Assembly (NCBI RefSeq): GCF_002979455.1
Contig: NZ_PCOU01000024.1
Span: 1 to 64,000 of the forward strand
Length of the DNA: 64,000 nt
Origin: Chryseobacterium sp. MYb7
GTDB lineage: Bacteria > Bacteroidota > Bacteroidia > Flavobacteriales > Weeksellaceae
Direction: 5' to 3'
The translations under genes and the position numbers were made by a program. Below are positions 1 through 7,347 of the stretch, one piece after another; position 1 is the first letter of the stretch; the number at the start of each line of letters is the position of its first letter. Below the pieces are notes generated by a model that was not told the origin of the DNA, did no database searches, and was given only the letters and a program-made list of their open reading frames with translations.

Positions 1-73
1 CTGGATCGGATTCAATTATTTAGCTTTTATTGTTATTGCTTGTAAAAAATTCATAAAAAGAAAGTCAAGATGA
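1..73 (+). CDS. possible 3' end of a membrane protein gene (partial)
   Basis: Reading frame 2 is open from the window edge to a TGA at 71-73 and encodes about 23 residues: a hydrophobic stretch (YLAFIVIA) followed by a basic tail (KKFIKRKSR). This is what the C-terminus of a polytopic membrane protein looks like, with the positive charges facing the cytoplasm. The rest of the gene lies outside the window, so no family can be named. A 23-codon open frame in AT-rich DNA can arise by chance, so this is only a suggestion. Confidence 0.35.
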   Translation, partial: WIGFNYLAFIVIACKKFIKRKSR

Positions 74-566
74 GTTCATAGAAAATAACCGCCCGATCAA
101 ATTAATTATTATGTTTTTGTATTTTTATTATGAAAAGAAGTCTAATAACTCTTTTCCATCATTTGTAAATCGAACAAAGCATGGGGACTTCAATTTCTAC
201 ATTCTGTAATAAATTGAACTAACTTGAAAAATAAGGAAGCTTATCAAAAAGGCTGGTCTTCAAAATGAATTAGAATTTTTTACTAAATTTGCATTATTCA
301 ATTTACTGCTTTCCAGTTGGCACCCAACTTAATTTCGAAGCATAGCTCTTATTTTTTGCTATATTTTTTTATTACTAATAATCTTCAATAGGTATTAGCA
401 AATTTATATTAATAGCAATTGTCTGTAAAATAAAATAAGGCAAATCATAAATGATTGATAAGAATTCATTTGAAGTTTATAATTGTAATAATTAGAAGAC
501 TAAAAACATACAAGCACTTAATAATTAGAACATTAAGTAAATGTATTAATAATTAATCGAAAAATT
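74..566. other. AT-rich intergenic stretch, no gene seen
   Basis: This 493-base stretch is strongly AT-rich and has no open frame with a convincing start or protein-like content on either strand. One match to the TAnnTTTG -7 element is present at 284-291 (TAAATTTG), but no gene follows closely. Short repeats of TAATAATTA occur just before the AraC-type gene and may be part of its promoter. Nothing else is evident. Confidence 0.5.
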
Positions 567-1541
567 ATGAGTAATATGAAATTTAGAAATCGAGAAATCT
601 CAACGTTAAAAGAAGAACTGTATATAAAATATCATACTCTTATGGCAACAATTCTCTTCGCCTTTGCACTTATACATTTATTAATAATAAAGGACATAAT
701 CATGGGTTATTACTGTTTAGCAGGTATGATCTTTGTACTCATTATGATATCTATTTTTAAATTTCCTATACATTTATTTAGTTTAGAAAAATTAGTTTTC
801 AGCTATCTTATTACTGCACCAATCTACGCATTTTTCGTAACCTTTTATTTTTGGAAAGTTTCAATTGTTAATTTATGCTGGTTTGTACCAATTCCTCTAG
901 GAGCCTATATTTTTCTTGGGAAAAAGTACGGCTTATTTTTTTCTTGTTACAGCCTTTCAATTGCTTCAGTAACATTTTTAACTACTCATTTATTTACATT
1001 TCAATTTCAATCAAATATTTTAGCAAATGAAAGCATATATCGTTGTACAGATTTTTTAGTATTTGGCTGTAATATTTCAATTGTTTATTTATTCGTTCAC
1101 CATAAAGATAAGATTAGAGATCAAGAACTTTTCTCAACTATAGAAAAGCGTGCAAAAATTACTCTCCCCAACACATTAGATGAAGAAGAAATATCATATG
1201 CTAAGTTATTATTTATAGAAATAGAAAATGAGATGATTAATAATAGACATTTTATTAATCCAAAGTTTAGTATTTCTCAGCTTACTGCTCTAATGGGAAA
1301 AAAGAGCAGTCAAACATCAAAAGCAATAAGATTACATGGCTATTCGAACTTCAACGCCTATATAAACTCACATAGAATTAACTATGCAAAAGAACTGATT
1401 GAAAAAAATAATCTTGAAAAAGTAACCCTAATGTATATCTACACCGAATCAGGATTTGCTAATCAATCAACTTTTAATAAAGCATTCAAAAACTTTACAG
1501 GAATGACACCCAGTGAGTATTTACTAAATTTAAATAAATAG
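567..1541 (+). CDS. AraC-family transcriptional regulator with N-terminal membrane domain
   Basis: The 324-residue protein has an N-terminal half made of about six hydrophobic membrane segments (roughly residues 20-185) and a C-terminal AraC/XylS-type DNA-binding domain (about 215-320). Two helix-turn-helix units are visible: one around 235-256 (SISQLTALMG) and one around 288-312 (ESGFANQSTFNKAFKNFTG), ending in the family's typical TPSEY motif. Flavobacteria carry many such 'membrane sensor plus AraC domain' proteins; the ligand is unknown. The gene stands alone in very AT-rich DNA with about 500 bases of non-coding sequence before it and 400 after it, which may indicate acquired DNA or a strain-specific locus. 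Class is firm; target genes cannot be deduced. Confidence 0.85.
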   Translation: MSNMKFRNREISTLKEELYIKYHTLMATILFAFALIHLLIIKDIIMGYYCLAGMIFVLIMISIFKFPIHLFSLEKLVFSYLITAPIYAFFVTFYFWKVSIVNLCWFVPIPLGAYIFLGKKYGLFFSCYSLSIASVTFLTTHLFTFQFQSNILANESIYRCTDFLVFGCNISIVYLFVHHKDKIRDQELFSTIEKRAKITLPNTLDEEEISYAKLLFIEIENEMINNRHFINPKFSISQLTALMGKKSSQTSKAIRLHGYSNFNAYINSHRINYAKELIEKNNLEKVTLMYIYTESGFANQSTFNKAFKNFTGMTPSEYLLNLNK

Positions 1542-1938
1542 CATAGGTAACTTTCCCTCCTAATTCTTCCCATAAAAATATTCACGGTCTACAAAAATTA
1601 CAAATTTTTTTGAATGTGAGATTCGGTTTGCCAAAAACAGACTTATTATTTTTTCTATAACGACATCCAAGTTTCCATAGATTTTTAGCCAAAAGAACTA
1701 TGTCTTTTGTTCTTTATAGCTTGTATATTTTTCTACTCTGTTCTTTTGTTAAAAACATCCATAGACAAAAGTTATAAAGTTGATTGCTAAAGTATCTTAA
1801 GATCAATCAATTCTAATTTTGACTTATAAGATTAGTATTATGAAAAAAGAAAAAATCCTATTACCCACTTTAACAAATACCGGAGGACAATAATGATAGC
1901 TTTAATTTTAATAATATAAGCATTTGAAATTAAATAAT
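1542..1938. other. AT-rich intergenic stretch with one candidate tiny ORF
   Basis: This 397-base stretch holds no long coding frame. The only structure I can support is a 17-codon ORF at 1840-1893 preceded by a promoter-like TAATTTTG at 1814-1821, listed separately. No terminator hairpin for either flanking gene was found here. Confidence 0.5.
1840..1893 (+). CDS. candidate small peptide (17 aa), unknown
   Basis: An ATG at 1840 opens a 17-residue frame (MKKEKILLPTLTNTGGQ) ending at TAA 1891-1893. A perfect TAnnTTTG -7 element (TAATTTTG, 1814-1821) lies 18 bases upstream of the ATG, so a transcript would start almost at the start codon. The lysine-rich start and the GG near the C-terminus are unusual, but no clear -33 element and no downstream terminator are visible. 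It could equally be a chance ORF in AT-rich DNA or the remnant of a longer gene. Confidence 0.2.
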   Translation: MKKEKILLPTLTNTGGQ

Positions 1939-2616
1939 TTATTCTTCACAAGCTCTCCAGATCGCATCATTCTGCGGGACAGGAGCTATAATTTCAATAT
2001 TTTCTTTGGTTACCGGATGAATAAACTCCAGTTTTCTTGCATGAAGATTGATTCCTCCATCAGGATTGGAACGTGGTGCTCCATATTTCAGATCTCCTTT
2101 GATGGGAATTCCTGTTTTGGACAATTGTGCTCTGATCTGATGGTGTCTACCGGTTTCAAGATCAATTTCAAGAAGTAGGTAATTATCCAGAGTCTTGATA
2201 ACATTATAAGTCAAAATCGCTTCTTTTGCTCCTTCCGTAGCTTTTGGAAAAACAATGGCTTTATTATTCTTTTCGTTTTTCTTTAAATAATGAACCAGCC
2301 TCTGACTTTGTGGGATCATTTCTTTCCCTACAACTGCCCAATACGTCTTCTTCACTTCACGATTTTTCACCATCTGGGTGAGACGGGAAAGAGCTTTGGA
2401 CGTTTTTGCGTAGATCACAAGCCCGGATGTAGGACGGTCTATACGATGAACCAAGCCGAGAAAAACATTTCCCGGCTTAGCATCTCTTATTTTTATAAAA
2501 TTCTTGATGGATTCTAATAGTGATTCATCTCCGGTTTTGTCACCTTGTACAAGCTGCCCCACCTTTTTATTAATCACCAGAAGATGGTTGTCTTCATATA
2601 TAATCTGCTCCTTCAT
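1939..2616 (-). CDS. RluA-family RNA pseudouridine synthase
   Basis: This 225-residue protein is a stand-alone catalytic domain of the RluA family, which isomerises specific uridines in rRNA or tRNA to pseudouridine in the cytoplasm. The signature HRIDRPTSG is at residues 57-65, with the catalytic aspartate at Asp60; the GRHHQIRAQL motif further on is also typical. There is no N-terminal S4 RNA-binding domain, so it resembles the short RluA/TruC-like members. It is the last gene of a minus-strand run after panB and a small membrane protein, starting 11 bases after that protein's stop. The exact RNA target cannot be read from the sequence. Confidence 0.88.
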   Translation of the reverse strand: MKEQIIYEDNHLLVINKKVGQLVQGDKTGDESLLESIKNFIKIRDAKPGNVFLGLVHRIDRPTSGLVIYAKTSKALSRLTQMVKNREVKKTYWAVVGKEMIPQSQRLVHYLKKNEKNNKAIVFPKATEGAKEAILTYNVIKTLDNYLLLEIDLETGRHHQIRAQLSKTGIPIKGDLKYGAPRSNPDGGINLHARKLEFIHPVTKENIEIIAPVPQNDAIWRACEE

Positions 2617-2627
2617 ACTTCTTCAGC

Positions 2628-2942
2628 CTATCTTCTTCTATTGGATAATGACAGAATAATCCCCGCCAAAAGACCTGCTGTTTTAATATTTGAAAGTTTT
2701 GAATCTTCCGGAATGAATGCTCCGAATACACAGATTGCAGCAGCAGCGTACATTGCATAGACAAAGTTCTTATTCGTAAGCAGCGGAGCCTGAATAAAGA
2801 AGCTTGCTCCTATCAGCACATAAAAAACTTTTCTTGAAAGTAAATGATTGATTTCCGGAGAAAATAGATTAAACCATCCTACAGCAAGACAAATCAAAGC
2901 TGCGATAGATAATATTCCCTGGATTGATTGTTGATTCTGCAT
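2628..2942 (-). CDS. small membrane protein, unknown function
   Basis: The 104-residue product consists of about four hydrophobic helices separated by short loops and ends in a basic tail (SNRRR), so it should be an inner-membrane protein with a cytoplasmic C-terminus. I recognise no family motif. It lies between panB (3 bases upstream) and the pseudouridine synthase gene (11 bases downstream), so the three are almost certainly cotranscribed. That linkage alone says little about function. Confidence 0.7.
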   Translation of the reverse strand: MQNQQSIQGILSIAALICLAVGWFNLFSPEINHLLSRKVFYVLIGASFFIQAPLLTNKNFVYAMYAAAAICVFGAFIPEDSKLSNIKTAGLLAGIILSLSNRRR

Positions 2943-2945
2943 GGA

Positions 2946-3761
2946 TTAATAGCTTTCGTTTTCATTTGGAAACTCTACACTTTTCACATCTTTTACGTAT
3001 TGAGCAACAGCTCCTGTAATTTCTGTATAAAGATCAAGATATCTTCTTAAGAATTTCGGGCTGAAACCTTTGTTCATTCCTACCATATCGTGATACACCA
3101 AAACCTGTCCGTCACAATCTGAACCTGCTCCGATTCCGATGGTAGGGATAGAAATACTTTCAGTTACTTTCTTCGCTAATTCTGCCGGAATTTTTTCCAA
3201 AACAATGGAGAAACATCCTAACTCTTCTAAAAGTTGTGCATCAGCGATTAGTTTTTCAGCTTCTGCTTCTTCTTTAGCTCTTACTTTATACGTTCCGAAT
3301 TTATAAATAGACTGTGGTGTTAATCCCAAATGTCCCATTACCGGAATTCCAGCATTGATGATCTTTTTGATAGACTTGGAAATCTCTTTTCCACCTTCAA
3401 TTTTCACAGCGTGTGCCCCACCTTCCTTCATCATTCTTACCGCAGACTCCAGTGCTTTTTCAGGATTACTCTGATAAGTTCCGAAAGGTAAATCTGCTAC
3501 CACCAAAGCTCTGTCGGTTCCTCTTACCACACTTTGAGCATGATAGATCATTTGATCCAGCGTAATCGGCAAGGTGGTTTCAAAACCTGCCATTACATTT
3601 GCTGCAGAGTCTCCAATCAAAATAGCATCTACTCCGCCTGCGTCTACCATTTTCGCTGTAGTAAAATCATAGGCTGTAAGCATGGTTATTTTTTCCTTGT
3701 CGAATTTCATTTTACGCAAGGTTTCAGTCGTAACTTTTTTAATTTCAGAGTGAACAGACAT
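2946..3761 (-). CDS. panB: 3-methyl-2-oxobutanoate hydroxymethyltransferase
   Basis: PanB transfers a hydroxymethyl group from 5,10-methylenetetrahydrofolate to 3-methyl-2-oxobutanoate, giving ketopantoate, the first committed step to pantothenate and coenzyme A. The 271-residue length fits the family. Metal-binding aspartates are at Asp51 (in ILIGDSAANV) and Asp90 (in VVADLPFGTY); the expected catalytic glutamate is Glu189 (VLEKIPAEL). HLGLTPQS and IGIGAGSDCDGQVLVYHD are also hallmark segments. It heads a minus-strand run with a small membrane protein and a pseudouridine synthase. Other pantothenate genes are not in the window. The upstream gene's hairpin terminator at 3787-3807 separates it from the regulator gene. 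Confidence 0.95.
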   Translation of the reverse strand: MSVHSEIKKVTTETLRKMKFDKEKITMLTAYDFTTAKMVDAGGVDAILIGDSAANVMAGFETTLPITLDQMIYHAQSVVRGTDRALVVADLPFGTYQSNPEKALESAVRMMKEGGAHAVKIEGGKEISKSIKKIINAGIPVMGHLGLTPQSIYKFGTYKVRAKEEAEAEKLIADAQLLEELGCFSIVLEKIPAELAKKVTESISIPTIGIGAGSDCDGQVLVYHDMVGMNKGFSPKFLRRYLDLYTEITGAVAQYVKDVKSVEFPNENESY

Positions 3762-3786
3762 AATTTATCTATTTTTAAAAGTTAAA

Positions 3787-3807
3787 AAGTCGGCCTTCAG
3801 CCGACTT
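3787..3807 (-). terminator. intrinsic terminator after the Crp/Fnr-type gene
   Basis: A perfect 8-base-pair stem (AAGTCGGC / GCCGACTT) with a 5-base loop is followed on the minus strand by a T-rich run. It lies 15 bases after the stop of the regulator gene at 3823 and before panB, so it ends the regulator's transcript. Confidence 0.85.
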
Positions 3808-3822
3808 AAGTTTTGTATGATT

Positions 3823-4536
3823 TTATAAAACTACGTGACCGAGTTTCATGAGTTTGTCGTGATTTAAGATCTTGATATTTCTTCCGTCTACTTCAATCAG
3901 GCTATCCTGTTTGAATTCTGAGATCAGACGGATGGCACTTTCTGTAGCGGTACCGATAATATTGGCAATTTCTTCTCTCGTTAATGAGATCTTGATAAAA
4001 CCTTCAGGATCTACACCCAGCTTCTGTTCCAAAAGCAACAGAATTTCTGCCAGCCTTTCTCTTACTGTCTTCTGAGCAAGGAAAGTAATGGTATTGGAAG
4101 ATTCTCCTAATTCGTATGAGATTTTCTGAAGCATTACGAAAGACAGCTGTGGATCTACTTCCAAAAGATACATAAAGATATCTGCTGGTAAGAACACACA
4201 TTCAATATCTGTCATTGCTTCTGCTTTGGCCTGGAAATTTTCCCCGCAAAGCAAAGAACGATAGCCGATGATATCCCCCTCTTTGATAAATCTTAAAATC
4301 TGATCTTTCCCGAACGCTCCTGATTTCGAAAGTTTAGCAGCCCCTTTTTCCAGAACAAAAACTCCTTTTGGAGTTTCGCCATCCTCGAAAATGGTATCGT
4401 GCTTCTGAAAACTCAGTTTCTTTTTGCCATTAATGTACTTCTCAAAATCTGCGCTAGAAAGTCTTTCTTTAAATGATTTATCATTAAAAACTCTGGCGAA
4501 CCTCTCTTCAATTGCTATCTGTTGTTCCTGCGGCAT
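3823..4536 (-). CDS. Crp/Fnr-family transcriptional regulator
   Basis: The 237-residue protein has a cyclic-nucleotide-binding-like beta-roll (about residues 25-150), a long dimerisation helix, and a winged helix-turn-helix (about 180-235, LTREEIANIIGTATESAIR). The recognition helix keeps a glutamate and an arginine four residues apart, as in CRP and FNR, which contact TGA half-sites. Only two cysteines are present (LLCGEN and IECVF) and there is no N-terminal cysteine cluster, so it is not an iron-sulfur oxygen sensor like E. coli FNR; its signal is unknown. It is divergent from the cbb3 oxidase locus, and a TGAT-N4-ATCA site lies 7-18 bases before its ATG, abutting its own -7 element. I infer autorepression and control of ccoI and the oxidase genes. 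Confidence 0.9.
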   Translation of the reverse strand: MPQEQQIAIEERFARVFNDKSFKERLSSADFEKYINGKKKLSFQKHDTIFEDGETPKGVFVLEKGAAKLSKSGAFGKDQILRFIKEGDIIGYRSLLCGENFQAKAEAMTDIECVFLPADIFMYLLEVDPQLSFVMLQKISYELGESSNTITFLAQKTVRERLAEILLLLEQKLGVDPEGFIKISLTREEIANIIGTATESAIRLISEFKQDSLIEVDGRNIKILNHDKLMKLGHVVL

Positions 4537-4542
4537 TTTATA

Positions 4543-4554
4543 TGATATTTATCA
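4543..4554. promoter_or_regulatory. FNR/CRP-type operator between regulator gene and ccoI
   Basis: A perfect inverted repeat TGAT-ATTT-ATCA lies in the divergent promoter region. It matches the core of the FNR/CRP box. On the minus strand it directly follows the regulator's -7 element (4562-4555), a position expected to repress. On the plus strand its centre is about 49 bases before the TA of the ccoI -7 element, i.e. about -60 from the likely start, a position typical of activation. Confidence 0.65.
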
Positions 4555-4586
4555 CAAAAATAGAACTTTTTAACGCGATAAACAAA
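4555..4586 (-). promoter_or_regulatory. promoter of the Crp/Fnr-type gene
   Basis: Read on the minus strand, TTTG at 4586-4583 and TATTTTTG at 4562-4555 are spaced by 20 bases, matching the Bacteroidota -33/-7 consensus (TTTG ... TAnnTTTG). The transcript would begin inside the TGAT-N4-ATCA site and give a very short leader before the ATG at 4536. Confidence 0.55.
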
Positions 4587-4597
4587 AAAATTTGTTA

Positions 4598-4605
4598 TAA
4601 TTTTG
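4598..4605 (+). promoter_or_regulatory. ccoI -7 promoter element
   Basis: TAATTTTG matches TAnnTTTG and sits 14 bases before the preferred ATG of ccoI at 4620. No TTTG is found at the usual -33 distance, which is consistent with a promoter that depends on an activator bound at 4543-4554. Confidence 0.5.
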
Positions 4606-4619
4606 TAGTTCAATATTTT

Positions 4620-7004
4620 ATGGGGGTGAGCGAGAACTGTTTTCATTGTGGTCAAGGGATAGAAAAAGAGAGAATTTTATTTGATGAAAAAACTTTCTGC
4701 TGTAACGGATGTAAGTCTGTTTACGAGATTCTAAATTTAAATCATTTAGGCAACTTCTATGAGCTTAATAAAGGAGCGGGAATTCGTCCAAATGATGAAA
4801 ATTCTTCACAATTTGACTACTTGGACACACCGGAAATTTTTGAAAAAGTTACGGATTTTTCTGAAGGAAACACCAGTCTTGTTACATTCAAAATCCCTGT
4901 AATCCATTGTTCTTCATGCATCTGGCTATTGGAAAGCCTTCACACATTAAACAAGCACATTAAATATTCGCAGGTTAATTTCACAAGGAAGACCTTACAG
5001 ATTTCATTCAATCATAATGACATGAAATTGAGCGAACTAGCTAAATTTTTAACCAACCTAGGATACAAACCGGTTATCAGCCTTGAAACTGCTGACAAAA
5101 ATGAAGATCATCTTGACAAATCTTTATTAGTGAAATTTGCCATCGCTGCTTTTGCATTTGGTAACGGAATGTTCCTTGCCTTTCCTGAATATATCGGAGG
5201 GGAAGATTATTGGATGGAACATTACAGAGGTTTATTCAGAACCTTGATATTCCTTTTGGCAACGCCTGTTGTATTTTATTCTGCTTCTGATTATTATAAA
5301 TCTGCTTGGTACGGTTTAAAAAATAAGATCGTCAACATCGATGTTCCGATTGTCTTAGGAATTTTTGTTCTTTACGGAAGAAGCATCTACGAAGTGGTAA
5401 CAGATTATGGTCCAGGATATTTCGACACCCTTTGCGGACTTTTATTCTTTATGCTCCTCGGCAAAATTTTCCAGAAAAGAACATACAATGCTCTTTCCTA
5501 TGACAGGGATTACAAATCTTTCTATCCGATTGCCGTAACGAAAGTAGATTTCGAAGGAAAACAGAATAATATTCTTCTTTCAGAGGTAAAAGTAGGAGAC
5601 CGAATTTTGGTTAGAAACCAGGAAATCATTCCGGTAGACGCTATCCTGATCAACGGAGAAGGAAATATAGACAACAGTTTCATCACGGGAGAAAGTGAAA
5701 GTATCAGCAAACAGCCTGGTGATAAAATTTTCGCAGGAGGAAAACAGGTAGGATCTTCATTAGAGCTTGAAGTGATTAAAAACGTAGATCAAAGTTATTT
5801 AACTCAGCTTTGGAATAAAGAAGCATTTAAAAAACACGAAACAGGTCTTGATACACTTACAAATAACGTCAGCAAATATTTCACATTCATTATTTTAGGC
5901 ATCGCCTTAGTCGCAGGAACGTATTGGTATTTTATTGATTTAAAAATTATGTTCCAGGTTATTTCTGCGATTCTGATTATTGCATGTCCTTGTGCACTTG
6001 CCTTGTCTGCACCGTTCACTTTTGGTCACATTATGAGGATTTTAGGCCGAAATAAGTTCTATGTAAAAGATACTTTAACGATTGAAAAAATCGCGAAGCT
6101 TGATACCATTGTTTTTGATAAAACGGGAACCATTACCCACAGAAAAAAATCAAATATCAAATACGAAGGATCTGAGATCAACGAATTTGATTCTCTGAAC
6201 ATTAAGACCTTATTAAAGAACTCAAACCATCCGCTTTCAAAATCATTATATGAATTCATTGAAGTCAATGATGATTATTTCCCGGTAGAAAATTTCGTCG
6301 AAATTTCCGGAAAAGGATATGAAGCCAGCGTAAGAGGAAACATTTATAAAATTGGTTCTGCACGTTATAACAACCAGGAGCCTAAAAATCTCGAAACAGC
6401 AGTTTATATCAGCAAAAATGGAGAATATTTAGGAAAATTTATTTTCAAAAATGAATACCGTCCGAAGCTGAGAGAACTTTTTACAAAACTCACCAACTAC
6501 AAAATATTTATACTGAGCGGAGATAATTCCTCAGAAGAGAACCAGCTTAAAGAGCTTATTCCTAACTACAAAGGAATGGCCTTTAACCAGAGCCCGGAAG
6601 ATAAACTGAACTACATCAAAACCCTTCAGGATCAGCACATGAAAGTAGCAATGCTTGGAGATGGTCTTAATGACGCAGGAGCTTTAAAACAAAGTAATGT
6701 TGGAATTGCGATTGCTGATGACACAAACAGTTTTACCCCATCTTCCGATGTCATTATGAATGGAGATAAAGTGGTTACCCTGGACAATTATCTGAACGTT
6801 TGTAAAGGCTCTATTACCATTGTGAAAATGACATTTATAATCAGTTTTCTGTACAATATTGTTGGTTTAAGTTACGCTGTTACTGGGCATATGCACCCGC
6901 TCTTCGCTGCAATCATCATGCCAATCAGTTCCATCACGGTGGTTACCTTTACGACACTTTCAACCTGGATATTAGGCCGGAAACATTTCAAAAAACAGGT
7001 GTAG
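4620..7004 (+). CDS. ccoI: cbb3 oxidase-linked copper-exporting P-type ATPase
   Basis: CcoI/FixI is an inner-membrane P1B-type ATPase that delivers copper for assembly of the CuB centre of cbb3 oxidase. The 794-residue protein begins with a cysteine-rich segment (CFHCGQG, FCCNGCK) typical of this subfamily, then a heavy-metal-binding domain with CSSC at residues 97-100, about eight membrane helices, the transport motif CPC at 456-458, the phosphorylation site DKTGT starting at Asp500, and GDGLND at 680-685. A longer frame begins at 4512, inside the divergent regulator gene, but the ATG at 4620 gives a start matching the family and leaves room for the promoter. First gene of the cco locus; ccoS follows after 109 bases. 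Confidence 0.93.
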   Translation: MGVSENCFHCGQGIEKERILFDEKTFCCNGCKSVYEILNLNHLGNFYELNKGAGIRPNDENSSQFDYLDTPEIFEKVTDFSEGNTSLVTFKIPVIHCSSCIWLLESLHTLNKHIKYSQVNFTRKTLQISFNHNDMKLSELAKFLTNLGYKPVISLETADKNEDHLDKSLLVKFAIAAFAFGNGMFLAFPEYIGGEDYWMEHYRGLFRTLIFLLATPVVFYSASDYYKSAWYGLKNKIVNIDVPIVLGIFVLYGRSIYEVVTDYGPGYFDTLCGLLFFMLLGKIFQKRTYNALSYDRDYKSFYPIAVTKVDFEGKQNNILLSEVKVGDRILVRNQEIIPVDAILINGEGNIDNSFITGESESISKQPGDKIFAGGKQVGSSLELEVIKNVDQSYLTQLWNKEAFKKHETGLDTLTNNVSKYFTFIILGIALVAGTYWYFIDLKIMFQVISAILIIACPCALALSAPFTFGHIMRILGRNKFYVKDTLTIEKIAKLDTIVFDKTGTITHRKKSNIKYEGSEINEFDSLNIKTLLKNSNHPLSKSLYEFIEVNDDYFPVENFVEISGKGYEASVRGNIYKIGSARYNNQEPKNLETAVYISKNGEYLGKFIFKNEYRPKLRELFTKLTNYKIFILSGDNSSEENQLKELIPNYKGMAFNQSPEDKLNYIKTLQDQHMKVAMLGDGLNDAGALKQSNVGIAIADDTNSFTPSSDVIMNGDKVVTLDNYLNVCKGSITIVKMTFIISFLYNIVGLSYAVTGHMHPLFAAIIMPISSITVVTFTTLSTWILGRKHFKKQV

Positions 7005-7051
7005 AAGCCCTTATTTAGACTGATTTTAAATTAGCTGAAATTGGCATTTCG

Positions 7052-7063
7052 TGATGAATGTCA
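7052..7063. promoter_or_regulatory. second FNR/CRP-like site before ccoS
   Basis: TGA-TGAATG-TCA has the TGA-N6-TCA core of CRP/FNR boxes. It lies in the 109-base gap between ccoI and ccoS, upstream of two TAnnTTTG elements (TAAATTTG at 7075-7082 and TAATTTTG at 7099-7106), so the structural genes may have their own controlled promoter. The match is shorter than the site at 4543 and its spacing to either -7 element is not ideal. Confidence 0.4.
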
Positions 7064-7074
7064 TTATTTTTCAC

Positions 7075-7106
7075 TAAATTTGAACCCCGAAAATAGGTTA
7101 ATTTTG
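7075..7106 (+). promoter_or_regulatory. candidate promoters of ccoS-ccoNOQP
   Basis: Two perfect TAnnTTTG elements occur, at 7075-7082 and 7099-7106. For the second, a TTTG at 7079-7082 sits 16 bases upstream, slightly shorter than the usual -33 spacing. Its transcript would start almost at the ccoS ATG (7114). Confidence 0.4.
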
Positions 7107-7113
7107 TTGTCCA

Positions 7114-7326
7114 ATGGATATTCTATATTTAATGATCCTCTGCAGTGTTTCTTTAGCTGCGATTTTCTTGGTCGTATTTATAGTGTATGCCCGAAAAGGA
7201 CAGTTTGAAGATGATGAATCTCCGGCTGTCAGAATCCTTTTTGATGATGAAAAAATCAAAGAAAATGATGAACAAGGCAACAAAGATAAAGACGAGAAAG
7301 AAATAGGAGAAAATAATAAAAATTGA
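7114..7326 (+). CDS. ccoS: cbb3-type oxidase assembly protein CcoS
   Basis: CcoS is a small inner-membrane protein needed to insert haem and copper into cbb3 oxidase. The 70-residue product has one N-terminal membrane helix (about residues 3-25), followed by the diagnostic segment RKGQFEDDESPAVRILFDDE and a charged tail rich in Lys, Glu and Asp. The family member in proteobacteria carries a near-identical GQFDD...RILFDD pattern. It lies between ccoI and ccoNO, with 21 bases to ccoNO, as in most cco clusters. Confidence 0.9.
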   Translation: MDILYLMILCSVSLAAIFLVVFIVYARKGQFEDDESPAVRILFDDEKIKENDEQGNKDKDEKEIGENNKN

Positions 7327-7347
7327 GAAAAATAGTGAATAGTTGAT

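Noticed and set aside
4512..4619. 36-codon N-terminal extension of ccoI
   Set aside because: It would run through the operator and promoter and into the divergent regulator gene; family members start near the MGVSENCFHC segment.
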